A stretch of 64,000 nucleotides of DNA from Blastococcus sp. TML/M2B. Lineage in GTDB: Bacteria > Actinomycetota > Actinomycetes > Mycobacteriales > Geodermatophilaceae. Position numbers and translations under genes: made by a program. The stretch spans positions 992,001-1,056,000 of the forward strand of contig NZ_JAENZZ010000001.1 in assembly GCF_016612865.1 (NCBI RefSeq), in the 5' to 3' direction. This document shows positions 9,001 to 17,855 of this stretch, one piece after another (position 1 is the first letter of the stretch; each line of letters starts with the position of its first letter). The notes below the pieces were generated by a model. The model made no database searches. It was not told the origin of the DNA and saw only the letters and a list, made by a program, of their open reading frames with translations.

Positions 9001-9663
9001 ACCGCCCGGCAGGCCGCCCGGGTAATCCTCGACGGCCCCGGCCGGCTGGGGCTGCGCCGCGGCGCAGCGGCCCGCGCCGGCGAGCAGCTCACCGACTGGC
9101 ACGCCACCTGGGCGCCGCACCTGCCGGGCCTGCCCGCCGACCACGCCCGGCTGACCCGGACCGCCGCCGGGAACGATGATCGGTCGGCCCTGGAGGCGGC
9201 GCTGGGGGCCGCGGCCCGCCGTGCCGCCGAACACGCGCACCCCGATTACGCCGCCCTCGCCGCCGCTGCCGTCGCCGCCGAGCGCACCCACTACACCGCG
9301 CAACGCGCGCTGGACCGGGCCCGGTACGACCACGACCACCGCTACGGCACCACGGGCCAGAACGACCACGCCCTGCAGTTGGCCGACGCCGAGCGGGCAC
9401 TGGCCGCCACCCGCCAGCAACTGACCGACGTCCGAGCGCGCATTGCCACCCTGCAAACCGAACCGGCCCTGCTCGCCCAGCCGCCCGAGCGGCTCCAACT
9501 GGAGCACCAGGCCTGGCGCGCTCGCCGCGACGTCGCCCAACGCGCGGCCCGGACCACCCCGCGGACCACGGCCGGGCCCGACCGGACCGTGCAGCACCCG
9601 CAGCCCGAGGATATCCGCCACCTCGCCCCGCGCCGCGCCCTCGGCCGCGGCATTGGGCGCTGA
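6028..9663 (+). CDS. MobF-family conjugative relaxase-helicase (TraA/TrwC-like)
   Basis: This is a complete two-module DNA-transfer protein of about 1,211 residues. The N-terminal TrwC relaxase has the tandem tyrosines of RADDYYLTEGTGVA (Y25, Y26) for nicking and the HUH metal site HWHLHL (H160, H162, H164). A RecD2-like helicase follows, with Walker A GAAGAGKTT (K475), Walker B VVDEAG (about 568), LGDRHQLAAVGRGG, TTAHGAQGETV and YVGMTRGR. The last roughly 300 residues are Ala/Arg-rich and helical. The ATG at 6028 is preferred because AGGGCGGG lies just before it and MKVYAG is the usual beginning; an in-frame ATG at 6016 also exists. Every key residue is present, so it could be active. It normally works with a type IV coupling protein and pore, or a TraB-like translocase. 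None of these is in the window. Confidence 0.9.
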   Translation: MKVYAGAPAAARCYVEADRGRADDYYLTEGTGVARRFTATDGRVRELAPLTGEAYETWVAGRDPATGEPRGRLRSDAHAVRFVEVVVNGPKTWSLAAALHPDIAAAYEAAQDRAAEQIVAWLSEHATTRVGPAGGQVQVPVEVLEAATVRHFTSRANDPHWHLHLQFLSRVYAAAKWRGLHTVGIRDFLGAINGIGHAAMDTDPELNAAFAANGYTKDPTGEIPQLAKYVGPFSARHAQIARNVDRYEREWAAAHPDETPGPALRHAWDARAWAEGRPDKVSPQPRADVGERWRTDLAELGFRAPTSPVPLSPTPVGALDRDELVGRALTRLAAARSAWNAADVRGEVERLIAAEGVVVDAGVRIELAEDLTARAMRMCVPLLQRDGVAEHIRAWTSRPVLAVEADLTARLAARAVGRSTDARDTGLIPPPAHLTPTVAPAASAGKLDAGQTAAVAALAGDRPLIVIEGAAGAGKTTTLAATRQALEEQGRRLVVVTPTLKAAKVAAAEIGTAAGSAARLAFEYGWRWDDDGAWTRLAVGQTDTVTGKTYAGPGEAARLLSGDLLVVDEAGMLDQDTARAVLTIADECQVRAALLGDRHQLAAVGRGGVLHLAVGQVDADAYLTLQGLHRFARTGPDGRALPDTAYADLTLAMRAGDDPGKVFDALLGRGQIRLHPDPETLRETLAATAAAPSSTDGERIAIVADTREQVAELNTAIRDRLVAAGRVDDVHTVVTAAGQRIGVGDRIVTRRNDRDLDVANRDTWLVRAVAGSRGGLLVTPADVTPAVTPRWQGARVLPADYVAAHVELAYATTAHGAQGETVTAAHLVVGEHTGATSAYVGMTRGRRANTAHLIATDVNQAREQWVTVFARDRADLGPADAAQQAAAEAARYAAPRPLDDVLADLRAAWTEQQRCGDLLTRQQLQREALRATVARHAESTQRLSPLKADCAQAATDAATARQRAEASGSRVAADADQIRDTLLNRWDAGRETARQAARVILDGPGRLGLRRGAAARAGEQLTDWHATWAPHLPGLPADHARLTRTAAGNDDRSALEAALGAAARRAAEHAHPDYAALAAAAVAAERTHYTAQRALDRARYDHDHRYGTTGQNDHALQLADAERALAATRQQLTDVRARIATLQTEPALLAQPPERLQLEHQAWRARRDVAQRAARTTPRTTAGPDRTVQHPQPEDIRHLAPRRALGRGIGR

Positions 9664-9904
9664 ACGCGCGGCAGTCGGCGCCCTGCTGCTGCACGAGGGA
9701 ACTCTCCTCACCCGCCCGGTGGGCGGCAGCAGAAGAACAACAGGAAGACCGGCTGCAAGAGGACTGGAGGCCCAACTGGAGGCGTACCGGAGAAAAACAG
9801 GAGGTCGCGGCCAGAAACTGGCCATGGGGTGTCAGCAATGACCCGACATGGACGCCTTCTACCGGTGTCGGGCCCCAGCCACACGATCTTCGAGGGAGAC
9901 AGCC

Positions 9905-10120
9905 ATGCACCTCCAGCCCGCCGGCCACGAACCGGAACTGCTCACCATCGCCGAGGCCGCCCAGCTGCTGCGCACCCCGGTCGCCACCCTCCGGTACTGG
10001 CGGCACCGCAACACCGGTCCCCGCAGCTTCCGCGTCGGCCGCCGCGTCCTCTACCGCCGCGACGACCTCCGGGCCTGGATTGATGCCCAGCGCGAGGACG
10101 CCGTGCCGACCGAGGCGTGA
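9905..10120 (+). CDS. Small HTH DNA-binding protein (AlpA/excisionase-like)
   Basis: The 71-residue protein carries a MerR-like HTH_17 fold: LTIAEAAQLLRTPVATLRYW, then a wing ending FRVGRRVLYRRDDLRAWI. This is typical of AlpA or excisionase (Xis) proteins of actinomycete integrative elements. The ATG at 9905 is chosen because GAGGGAG lies eight bases ahead; a longer frame from 9848 has no such site. It lies 241 bases after the relaxase and in the same direction. In related elements it usually precedes an integrase gene, but none follows here, which suggests decay or rearrangement. A plain transcription regulator is the alternative. Confidence 0.8.
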   Translation: MHLQPAGHEPELLTIAEAAQLLRTPVATLRYWRHRNTGPRSFRVGRRVLYRRDDLRAWIDAQREDAVPTEA

Positions 10121-10312
10121 GTCGGGTCGCAGGAGCCCTTGGCCGGGGCCCAGAGTTCCGTCGAGGCCCATCGGGCAACCGTGATACTGGACCTGTACGG
10201 GCACCCTGCGCAGGTCCGGCCAGCGGGTCGGAGCCATGCCAGCTCGTCGCGGCGCGGATGACGAGCCGGAAATGGCGTTCGACTACGCGACGTCTCTCAG
10301 TGACACTCGGGC

Positions 10313-11773
10313 GTGCTCGTCACTCTGTCCACCACGCACGTGCCCGCGACCGATCTCGGCTTTCTGCTGCACAAGAACCCAGCGCGGGCCCAGCAGGTCG
10401 ACGTCTCGACCGGCACGGCGCACGTGTTCTACCCGGAGGCGGACGAGCACCGGTGCACAGCGGCGTTGCTGCTCGAGGTCGACCCGATCGGGCTGGTGCG
10501 CACGGCTCGGGCCGGCGGGGATGACGGCGCGCTCGCCCAGTACGTCAACGACCGGCCGTACGCGGCGTCGAGCCTGCTGGCCGTCGCGCTCGGCAAGGCG
10601 TTCTCCAGCGCCCGCCGTGGGGTGAGCAAGGAGCGACCGGAGCTGGTCGACGTCGCGCTGCCGTTGGAGGTGCACATCCCCGCGTTGTCGTGCCGGGGCG
10701 GCGTGGAGATGGCGCACCGGTACTTCGCGCCGCTGGGCTGGCGGGTCGACGCGACGGCGGTGCCGCTGGACGAGACCCTGCCGGACTGGGGCGAGTCCCG
10801 GTACGTCGACCTGCGGCTGACCGGGGAGCTCCGGCTCGCGGACGCGCTCAACCACCTCTACGTGGCCCTGCCGGTGCTCGACGACGCGAAGCACTACTGG
10901 ATCGGGACCGACGAGATCGAGAAGCTGCTGCGCGCCGGCAGCGGCTGGCTGGCCACGCACCCGGAGCGCGACCTGATCACCCGCCGGTACCTGGGCCACC
11001 GGACCGCCCTGAGCCGCCGGGCGATCGAGCGGCTCGCCGAGGTCGACGACGCCGATCCCGAGGCACTGGACGACGCGATCGCGCCGCCGCTCGCGGCGGC
11101 CGGCGGCCCGCAGATCGCGGACGGCGAGGACGACTCGGCCGACCGACCGGTGCCCCTGGCGCTGCAGCGGCACGGGGCGGTGCTGGCCGCGCTGCGCTCG
11201 GCCGGCGCGCAGCGGGTCATCGACCTCGGCTGCGGAGCCGGTGCGCTCCTGCCCGCGCTGCTGGCCGAGCGGGCGTTCACCGAGATCCTCGGCGTTGACG
11301 TCAGCGCCCGGGCGCTGGAGGTGGCCGCCCGGCGCCTGCGGTTCGACCGGCTCCCGGAGCGGCAGCGGGCGCGGATCAAGCTGCTGCAGAGCGGACTGAC
11401 CTACACCGACGCCCGACTCCGGGGATACGACGCAGCGGTGCTGATGGAGGTTATCGAGCACCTCGATCTTGACCGCCTGCCGGCGCTCGAGCACGCCGTC
11501 TTCGGTGCCGCTGCCCCGGCCACCGTCGTCGTCACTACTCCCAACTCCGAGTACAACGTCCGTTTCGAGGGGCTGCCGGCCGGCACGTTCCGGCACCGGG
11601 ACCACCGGTTCGAGTGGACCCGTGCGCAGTTCGCCGCCTGGGCCGCCGCCGTCGGCGACCGGTACGGGTACACGGCGCGGCTGCTCGGCGTCGGTGACGA
11701 CGACCCGGACGTCGGCACGCCCACGCAGATGGCCGTGTTCACCCGTGCCACGGTGACGGGGGTGGCGGCATGA
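10313..11773 (+). CDS. hen1: 3'-terminal RNA ribose 2'-O-methyltransferase Hen1
   Basis: Residues 1 to about 240 match the bacterial Hen1 N-terminal ligase-activating domain, starting LVTLSTTHVPATDLGFLLHK. The C-terminal methyltransferase has the SAM site VIDLGCGAGALLP (about 301-313). The Hen1-specific metal site reads E379-x-x-E382-H383 in MEVIEHL, with a downstream His in FRHRDHRFEW (H428/H431). Bacterial Hen1 methylates the 2'-OH at the 3' end of cleaved RNA so that repaired RNA resists a second cut by the same ribotoxin. The gene overlaps pnkp by four bases (ATGA), so the two are translationally coupled. The start is GTG. Upstream, 10121-10312 has no gene and no clear promoter. Confidence 0.95.
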   Translation: MLVTLSTTHVPATDLGFLLHKNPARAQQVDVSTGTAHVFYPEADEHRCTAALLLEVDPIGLVRTARAGGDDGALAQYVNDRPYAASSLLAVALGKAFSSARRGVSKERPELVDVALPLEVHIPALSCRGGVEMAHRYFAPLGWRVDATAVPLDETLPDWGESRYVDLRLTGELRLADALNHLYVALPVLDDAKHYWIGTDEIEKLLRAGSGWLATHPERDLITRRYLGHRTALSRRAIERLAEVDDADPEALDDAIAPPLAAAGGPQIADGEDDSADRPVPLALQRHGAVLAALRSAGAQRVIDLGCGAGALLPALLAERAFTEILGVDVSARALEVAARRLRFDRLPERQRARIKLLQSGLTYTDARLRGYDAAVLMEVIEHLDLDRLPALEHAVFGAAAPATVVVTTPNSEYNVRFEGLPAGTFRHRDHRFEWTRAQFAAWAAAVGDRYGYTARLLGVGDDDPDVGTPTQMAVFTRATVTGVAA

Positions 11774-14328
11774 TCACGCCGACCGAGGAGCGCCCGACCG
11801 GCGAGCCGCGCACCGTCGTCGTCCCCGACCTGTGCCTGGTCGTGCTGATCGGCGTGAGCGGCTCGGGCAAGAGCACCTTCGCCCGCCGGCACTTCCGTGG
11901 CACCCAGGTGCTCTCCAGCGACTTCTGTCGTGGCCTGGTAGCCGACGACGAGAACGACCAGTCGGCGACGCCGGAGGCCTTCGCCCTGCTGCACCACATC
12001 GCCGGAGTCCGGCTGCGCGCCGGACGGCTGACGGTGGTCGACGCGACCAACGTCAAGCGCGAGGACCGTGCCTCCCTCGTGGCGCTGGCGCGCGAGCACG
12101 ACGTGCTGCCGGTGGCGATCGTCCTCGACGTGCCCGAGGGCGAGTGCCTGGCCCGCAACGCCGCCCGGCCGGACCGCGACATCGCACCCGGGGTGATCCG
12201 GCGGCAGCGGTCGGACCTGCGGCGCGGGCTGCGCGGCCTGCGCCGCGAGGGTTTCCGCAAGGTGCACGTGCTGGACGGCACCGCGGAGATCGACCGCGCG
12301 GTCATCACCTACGAGAAGGCCTACAACGACCGCCGCGAGGACACCGGCCCGTTCGACGTCGTGGGCGACGTGCACGGCTGCCGCGCCGAGCTCGAGGAGC
12401 TGCTCGACGAGCTCGGCTACGAGCTTCGCCGCGATGAGCACGGTCGCCCGGTGGACGCCGAGCACCCGGCCGGACGCCGGGCGATCTTCGTCGGCGACCT
12501 CGTCGACCGCGGGCCGGACTCACCCGGTGTGCTGCGGCTGGTCATGGGCATGGTCGCCGCCGGACATGCCCTGTGCGTGCCCGGCAACCACGAGAACAAG
12601 CTGGTGCGCGCCCTGCGTGGGCGCAACGTGCAGATCACCCACGGCCTGGAGCGCACGTTGGCCCAGCTGGAGGCGGAGGACGACGACTTCCGCCGCCAGG
12701 TCGAGGAGTTCTGCTACGGCCTGGTCAGCCACTACGTGTTCGACGGCGGAGCGCTGGTCGTCGCGCACGCCGGGCTCAAGGAGTCGCTGCAGGGCCGCGC
12801 CAGCGCCCGGGTGCGGGACTTCGCCCTCTACGGCGAGACGACCGGGGAGACCGACGAGTTCGGTCTGCCCGTGCGCTACCCGTGGGCGACCGAGTACCGC
12901 GGCCGCGCGATGGTGCTCTACGGGCACACCCCGGTTCCCACGCCGGAGTGGATCAACAACACCCTGTGCCTCGACACCGGCTGCGTCTTCGGTGGCCGGC
13001 TCACGGCGCTGCGCTACCCCGAGCGGGAGCTGGTCAGCGTCGCGGCCAAGCAGACCTACTACGAGCCGGCCCGCCCGTTCCTGGCCGAGGGGGAGGCCGC
13101 CCCGCTGTCCGAGCCGCGGCGCCGGGACGACGTCCTCGACGTCGCCGACGTGCTCGGCAAGCGGGTCGTCGAGACCCGGCTCTCCGGCCGGGTGACCGTG
13201 CGCGAGGAGAACGCCGCGGCGGCGATCGAGGTGATGAGCCGCTTCGCGGTGGCGCCGGAGCAGCTGCTGTACCTGCCGCCGACGATGAGCCCGTCCGCCA
13301 CCTCGACCCGGCCGGGGTTGCTGGAGCACCCGGCCGAGGCGTTCGCCTACTTCCGCGGCGAGGGCGTGGCCGAGGTCGTCTGCCAGGAGAAGCACATGGG
13401 CTCCCGCGCGGTTGCGGTGGTCCGCCGTGATGGCAGTGGTGTGCTGCACACCCGCACCGGCCGCTCCTTCTTCGGCCCCGAGCTCACCGCCGCGTTCCTG
13501 GGCCGCCTCGGCACCGCGGCGGAGAAGGCGGGGCTGTTCGATGAGTTCGACACCGACTGGCTGCTGCTCGACGCCGAGCTGCTTCCGTGGTCGGTCAAGG
13601 CGGGCGACCTGATCCGCAGCCAGTACGCCGCGGTCGGTGCTGCCGCGCGGACGGCGCTCCCCGCCGCCGTGGCAGCCCTGGAGCAGGCGGCCGCGCGGGG
13701 TCTCGAGATCGGGGAGGTGCTCGACCGCCAGCGGCGGCGCGTCGCCGACGTCGAGGCGTTCTCACAGGTGTACCGGCGCTACTGCTGGCCCACCGACGGG
13801 TTGAGCGGCGTCGCCTTCGCGCCCTTCCAGCTGCTCGCCTCCGCCGGCGCGACGTACTCCGACCGGCCGCACGCCTGGCACCTCGCCGTCGCCGACCGCC
13901 TCGCCGAGGCCGACCCCGACCTCGTCCGCAGCACCCGCTCGCTCACGGTCGACGTCACGGACCCGACCAGCGAGACTGCGGCGACGGCCTGGTGGGAGGA
14001 GATGACGGCAGTCGGCGGCGAGGGCATGGTTGTCAAGCCCGCGGCCAACCTGACCCGCGGGCGGCGCGGTGTGGTGCAGCCCGGCCTCAAGGTCCGCGGC
14101 CGGGAGTACCTGCGGCTGATCTACGGCCCGGACTACACCGAGCCGCAGCACCTCGAACGGCTGCGGGAACGGTCGCTCGGCCGCAAGCGCGGACTCGCCC
14201 TCCGGGAGTACGCCCTCGGCCTGGAGGGGCTGGAGCGCCTCGCCCGTGGTGAGCCGCTCTGGCGGGTCCACGAGTGTGTCTTCGCCGTCCTGGCGCTGGA
14301 GTCCGAGCCGGTAGACCCGCGACTTTGA
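11770..14328 (+). CDS. pnkp: Polynucleotide kinase-phosphatase-ligase Pnkp (RNA repair)
   Basis: The 852-residue trifunctional RNA-repair enzyme has three modules in the standard order. The 5' kinase has P-loop GVSGSGKST (K34). The calcineurin-like 2',3' phosphatase has GDVHG (199-203), GDLVDRG (about 242-248), GNHE (272-275), VVAHAG and YGHTP. The ligase-type adenylyltransferase has motif I EKHMGSR (K541), DAELLPW, EGMVVKP and KVRGREYLRLIYG. Pnkp heals both ends of broken RNA and, when bound to Hen1, completes ligation. Targets are thought to be tRNAs cut by ribotoxins. All signature residues seem intact and the length is normal, so the Hen1-Pnkp complex should work. It sits beside a conjugative relaxase gene, in the flank of tRNA-Lys. 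Confidence 0.96.
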   Translation: MITPTEERPTGEPRTVVVPDLCLVVLIGVSGSGKSTFARRHFRGTQVLSSDFCRGLVADDENDQSATPEAFALLHHIAGVRLRAGRLTVVDATNVKREDRASLVALAREHDVLPVAIVLDVPEGECLARNAARPDRDIAPGVIRRQRSDLRRGLRGLRREGFRKVHVLDGTAEIDRAVITYEKAYNDRREDTGPFDVVGDVHGCRAELEELLDELGYELRRDEHGRPVDAEHPAGRRAIFVGDLVDRGPDSPGVLRLVMGMVAAGHALCVPGNHENKLVRALRGRNVQITHGLERTLAQLEAEDDDFRRQVEEFCYGLVSHYVFDGGALVVAHAGLKESLQGRASARVRDFALYGETTGETDEFGLPVRYPWATEYRGRAMVLYGHTPVPTPEWINNTLCLDTGCVFGGRLTALRYPERELVSVAAKQTYYEPARPFLAEGEAAPLSEPRRRDDVLDVADVLGKRVVETRLSGRVTVREENAAAAIEVMSRFAVAPEQLLYLPPTMSPSATSTRPGLLEHPAEAFAYFRGEGVAEVVCQEKHMGSRAVAVVRRDGSGVLHTRTGRSFFGPELTAAFLGRLGTAAEKAGLFDEFDTDWLLLDAELLPWSVKAGDLIRSQYAAVGAAARTALPAAVAALEQAAARGLEIGEVLDRQRRRVADVEAFSQVYRRYCWPTDGLSGVAFAPFQLLASAGATYSDRPHAWHLAVADRLAEADPDLVRSTRSLTVDVTDPTSETAATAWWEEMTAVGGEGMVVKPAANLTRGRRGVVQPGLKVRGREYLRLIYGPDYTEPQHLERLRERSLGRKRGLALREYALGLEGLERLARGEPLWRVHECVFAVLALESEPVDPRL

Positions 14329-14694
14329 CTCGACGGGCTGTGGACCAACGCCATCTCGCCGATCGCATCTACAGCCGAGCAGCCGCGGACCGCCTGGACA
14401 TTGTCGCTCGGCGGATCGTTGAGCGGATCGATCAGCGGCAGGGTCTCGACCCTCGCGGGAGACAGCCGTCCACGCGTCTCGTGACCGCGCTCGGGAGAGC
14501 AACCCGTGCGACGTGTTCTACGTCACGTGGACGGGCCCCGAGACGGCGCCGTGGCACCGGATCGGCGTGGCCCCGAGGCCGTTCCCAGATTGTGGATCGC
14601 GGACTTCTGCGGACTGTTTGCGGACAGCTCGCCGGTCCGCCGTCTCTTTGATCTTGTACTGTCGGACGAATCCGCTGGTCAGCGGCCTGTTGCG
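14329..14694. other. Intergenic island edge, no supported gene
   Basis: These 366 bases lie between pnkp and the 3' end of tRNA-Lys. Several short frames are open but none resembles a known protein. A small hairpin CCGCTGGTCAGCGGC lies near 14672-14686 and recurs near 46771. If an element integrated at the tRNA 3' end, this is where attachment-site remnants would be. I see no direct repeat of the tRNA 3' end elsewhere in 1-14.6 kb. Confidence 0.5.
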
Positions 14695-14770
<76 letters not shown>

Positions 14771-14971
14771 CGGTCGCCCGGCCGGCCGGGCAACGAGGCG
14801 AAACGATACCAGCGCCCCCGGGGTGCGGTGCGAGGTGGGCGCGAGTCCCTCGCCACACCCCCCCCCGCCCCGAGCGCGTCGCCGCTCGTCGCGGCCCCCA
14901 GGCCGTCCGGGCGTGGACACTGAGGTCTCCGGCCCCCGTGGCGGGGCCGGTCGGGGGAGAGGAGTCGCGCG

Positions 14972-16156
14972 ATGCGGCGTGCAGCGGCGGTGGTGGCGGC
15001 GGGCGCCCTGGTGTTCCTGGCCGGGTGCAGCGGTGACGACGACGGGGGCGGCGGCTCGTCGGAGCGCACGCCCGGCGCCGCGCCGGCGGAGGTCGTCCTG
15101 ACCCCGGCCGACGGTGCCCAGGACGTCTCGCCGATCACCCCGCTGGAGATCTCGGTGACCGGCGGCGAGCTCGCCGACGTCACGGTGGTCGACGCCCAGG
15201 GCAGCCCCGTGGAGGGTGAGACCGCCGCGGCACCGGGCGACCCCGCGACCGAGGTGTGGACGGCGGCGACCCCGCTGGCGTACGGCACGACCTACACGCT
15301 CACCGCTACGGCGACCGACGGCGCCGACGAGGAGACCGAGGCATCCGCGACGTTCACCACCGTCACCCCGGCCACCCTCTCCACGCCCTCGATCGGCCCG
15401 CTGGACGGCACCACGGTCGGCGTCGGCATGCCGATCCGCGTCTACTTCGACGACCCGGTCGCCGACAAGGCCGCCGCCGAGAGCCACCTGCGGGTCACCA
15501 CCTCCACCCCGACCGACGGGGCGTGGAACTGGCTGACCGACAGCGAGGTGCACTTCCGGCCGTCGCAGTACTGGCCGGCCGGCATCGAGGTCACCCTCGA
15601 CGCCGAGCTGTACGGCGTCGACCTCGGCGAGGGAGTGTGGGGCGAGAAGGACCGCACGGTCAGCTTCTCGGTCGGCGACCGGCACGTCTCCGTCGTCGAC
15701 GCCGCCACCCACGTCATGGACGTCTACGACGGCGACCGGCTGGTGCAGAGCTTCCCGATGAGCGCCGGCAGCGCGGAGAACCCGACCCGCAACGGCCCGC
15801 ACGTGGTCACCGAGTCCCACCGCGACATCACGATGGACTCCAGCACCTTCGGGCTCGCCGTCGACGCACCCGGCGGCTACCGCACCGACGTCGAGTACGC
15901 CGTCCGCATCTCCAACAACGGCGAGTTCGTGCACGCCGCCCCCTGGTCGGAGTCCAGCCAGGGCATCGAGAACGTGTCGCACGGCTGCATCAACCTCTCC
16001 ACCGACCGCGCCGGCTGGTTCTTCGGATTCGCTCAGCCCGGCGACGTCGTCGAGGTCAAGAACTCGATCGGCCCGCAGCTGTCCGCGGCCGACGGCGACA
16101 TCTACGACTGGGCGATCCCGTGGGAGGAGTGGAAGGCCGGCAGCGCGCTGAAGTGA
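14972..16156 (+). CDS. Lipoprotein L,D-transpeptidase (YkuD domain)
   Basis: The N-terminus is a lipoprotein signal peptide with lipobox LAGC (Cys at about residue 19) and an Asp/Gly/Ser linker. Two Ig-like beta domains follow (about 40-255), as in mycobacterial LdtMt2-type enzymes. The C-terminal YkuD catalytic domain (about 255-375) contains EFVHAAPW and the active-site motif SHGCINL. These enzymes form 3-3 cross-links in peptidoglycan using cysteine chemistry that carbapenems inhibit. The protein should be anchored to the outer face of the membrane. The gene stands alone, 200 bases from the divergent tRNA-Lys. Confidence 0.92.
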   Translation: MRRAAAVVAAGALVFLAGCSGDDDGGGGSSERTPGAAPAEVVLTPADGAQDVSPITPLEISVTGGELADVTVVDAQGSPVEGETAAAPGDPATEVWTAATPLAYGTTYTLTATATDGADEETEASATFTTVTPATLSTPSIGPLDGTTVGVGMPIRVYFDDPVADKAAAESHLRVTTSTPTDGAWNWLTDSEVHFRPSQYWPAGIEVTLDAELYGVDLGEGVWGEKDRTVSFSVGDRHVSVVDAATHVMDVYDGDRLVQSFPMSAGSAENPTRNGPHVVTESHRDITMDSSTFGLAVDAPGGYRTDVEYAVRISNNGEFVHAAPWSESSQGIENVSHGCINLSTDRAGWFFGFAQPGDVVEVKNSIGPQLSAADGDIYDWAIPWEEWKAGSALK

Positions 16157-16241
16157 GCCGGGCGGCCCGGCCCCCGGCGCCGGGCGGCGTTTCTCCGCGC
16201 TGGTCGGCGGGCACCCTCCCCGTCGACCGGAGGAGGTCGTC

Positions 16242-16715
16242 GTGGACACCTGGCTGATCATCGTGATCGTCGTCGTCGCAGTCCTGCTGCTGGCGCTGCT
16301 CGCCCTGACCCTGAGCAAGCGCTCCCGGATCTCCCGCGCCCGCAAGCGCGAGCAGGCCCGCGAGCACCTGCAGGAGGCGCAGATCCGCGGTGCCCGCGCG
16401 GAGAAGGAGCAGGCGCTCGCCGAGGAGCAGGCCGCCGGTGCCCGGCGCCAGCTGGCCGAGGCGCAGGAGCGCGCCGCGCTCGCCGAGAAGGAGGCCCGCG
16501 AGCGCGCGGCGCGCGCCGACGAGGACCGGACGGCCGCCGAGCAGCTGCGCGCCCGCGCGCAGAAGGCGGCGCCCGACCTGGTGCGCGACGGGCAGACCCG
16601 GCAGATGCCGCAGGTCGACGACGCGGGCCGGCACGCCGCCACCCAGCCCGACGGCCAGGCCGTCGACGGCACGGCTCCCGACGAGACCGGGACCGGCGGC
16701 GCCACCCGCCGCTGA
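16242..16715 (+). CDS. Membrane-anchored coiled-coil protein of unknown function
   Basis: The 157-residue protein has one N-terminal transmembrane helix (WLIIVIVVVAVLLLALLAL, residues 4-22). A long charged, Ala/Glu/Arg-rich coiled coil follows (about 30-110), then a disordered polar tail. A GGAGG ribosome site precedes the GTG start. The topology suggests a single-pass protein with a cytoplasmic coiled coil. No family function is recognised. It lies 85 bases after the L,D-transpeptidase gene in the same direction, so a cell-envelope link is possible but unproven. Confidence 0.75.
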   Translation: MDTWLIIVIVVVAVLLLALLALTLSKRSRISRARKREQAREHLQEAQIRGARAEKEQALAEEQAAGARRQLAEAQERAALAEKEARERAARADEDRTAAEQLRARAQKAAPDLVRDGQTRQMPQVDDAGRHAATQPDGQAVDGTAPDETGTGGATRR

Positions 16716-16772
16716 GTTCCGGCCCTGCCGGCGGTCTGCCCTCCCGACGACCACCGACGCCGGGAGGGCACC

Positions 16773-17855
16773 ATGACAGATCTGCTCGCGATCGGCACGC
16801 GCAAGGGGCTGTGGCTGGCCCTCAGCGAGGACGACCGGCGCACCTGGACCCTGGGGGAGCCGCACCTGCTCGCGCAGGAGGTGGCAGCGGTCGGCATCGA
16901 CACCCGCCGGGACCGGCCCCGGGTGCTGGCCGGCATCCAGTACGGCCACTGGGGCCCCTCGGTGGTGCGCTCCGACGACCTCGGCGCCACCTGGCAGGAG
17001 ACCGACGAGGGCGCCGTCCGCTTCCCGGCGGACACCGGCGCGGCGCTGGCACGGGTGTGGCAGCTCCGACCGGACAGCGCCGACCGCCCCGACGTCGTCT
17101 GGGCCGGCTGCGAGCCGCACTCGCTGTGGCGCAGCACCGACGGGGGCTGCACCTTCGACCTGGTCCGCGGCCTCTGGGACCACCCCCACCGGCCCACCTG
17201 GGAGCCCGGCGCGGGCGGCGGCGCGGTGCACACGGTGCTGCCCGATCCCGGGTCGGACCGGGTGACGGTGGCGATGAGCGGCGGCGGCGTCTACGTCAGC
17301 GAGGACGGCGGCGGGGGCTGGGAGCCGCGCAACCGCGGGATCAGCGCGGTCTTCCTCCCGGAGCCCGCGCCGGAGTACGGCCAGTGCGTGCACAAGGTCG
17401 CCGCCGACGCCGGCGACCCCGGCCGGATGTACGCGCAGAACCACTTCGGCGTCTTCCGCACCGATGACGCCGGGCGGTCGTGGACCTCGATCGCCGACGG
17501 GCTGCCGGCCGACTTCGGCTTCCCGGTCGCCGCCTCGCCGAGGACGCCGGGCACCGCCTGGGTCGTGCCGCTCGTGGCCGACATGGAGCGGGTGCCGCCC
17601 GCGGGGCGGCTGCGGGTGCACCGGACCCGCGACGTGGGGGCGACGTGGACGGAGTCCGCCGCGGGCCTGCCCGACGCCGCGTGGACCGCGGTGCTGCGGG
17701 ACGCCTTCTGCGTCGACGAGGGCGACCCGACCGGCGTGTACGTCGGCACCCGAGACGGCTGCGTCTACGCCAGCCGTGACGAGGGGGAGACCTTCGAGCT
17801 GGTCGTCGACCACCTGCCCGACGTGCTCGCGGTGCGCGCCGCGCGGCTGGCATGA
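16773..17855 (+). CDS. BNR-repeat (sialidase-fold) beta-propeller protein
   Basis: Six Asp-box/BNR motifs of the form S-x-D-x-G-x-x-W/F are spaced along the 360-residue protein: RSDDLGATW, RSTDGGCTF, VSEDGGGGW, RTDDAGRSW, RTRDVGATW and ASRDEGETF. They mark a six-bladed beta propeller. No signal peptide is seen, so it is probably cytoplasmic. The catalytic Arg triad of true sialidases is not evident. The gene overlaps the MoaD-like gene by four bases (ATGA), so the two products are probably made together. The biochemical role is unknown; a substrate-binding propeller is the simplest reading. Confidence 0.8.
   Translation: MTDLLAIGTRKGLWLALSEDDRRTWTLGEPHLLAQEVAAVGIDTRRDRPRVLAGIQYGHWGPSVVRSDDLGATWQETDEGAVRFPADTGAALARVWQLRPDSADRPDVVWAGCEPHSLWRSTDGGCTFDLVRGLWDHPHRPTWEPGAGGGAVHTVLPDPGSDRVTVAMSGGGVYVSEDGGGGWEPRNRGISAVFLPEPAPEYGQCVHKVAADAGDPGRMYAQNHFGVFRTDDAGRSWTSIADGLPADFGFPVAASPRTPGTAWVVPLVADMERVPPAGRLRVHRTRDVGATWTESAAGLPDAAWTAVLRDAFCVDEGDPTGVYVGTRDGCVYASRDEGETFELVVDHLPDVLAVRAARLA

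Noticed and set aside
9664-9904. A possible extension of the relaxase in another frame ending at 9841
   Set aside because: The relaxase already has a full helicase and tail. The other frame has no start, and its composition does not continue the domain convincingly.
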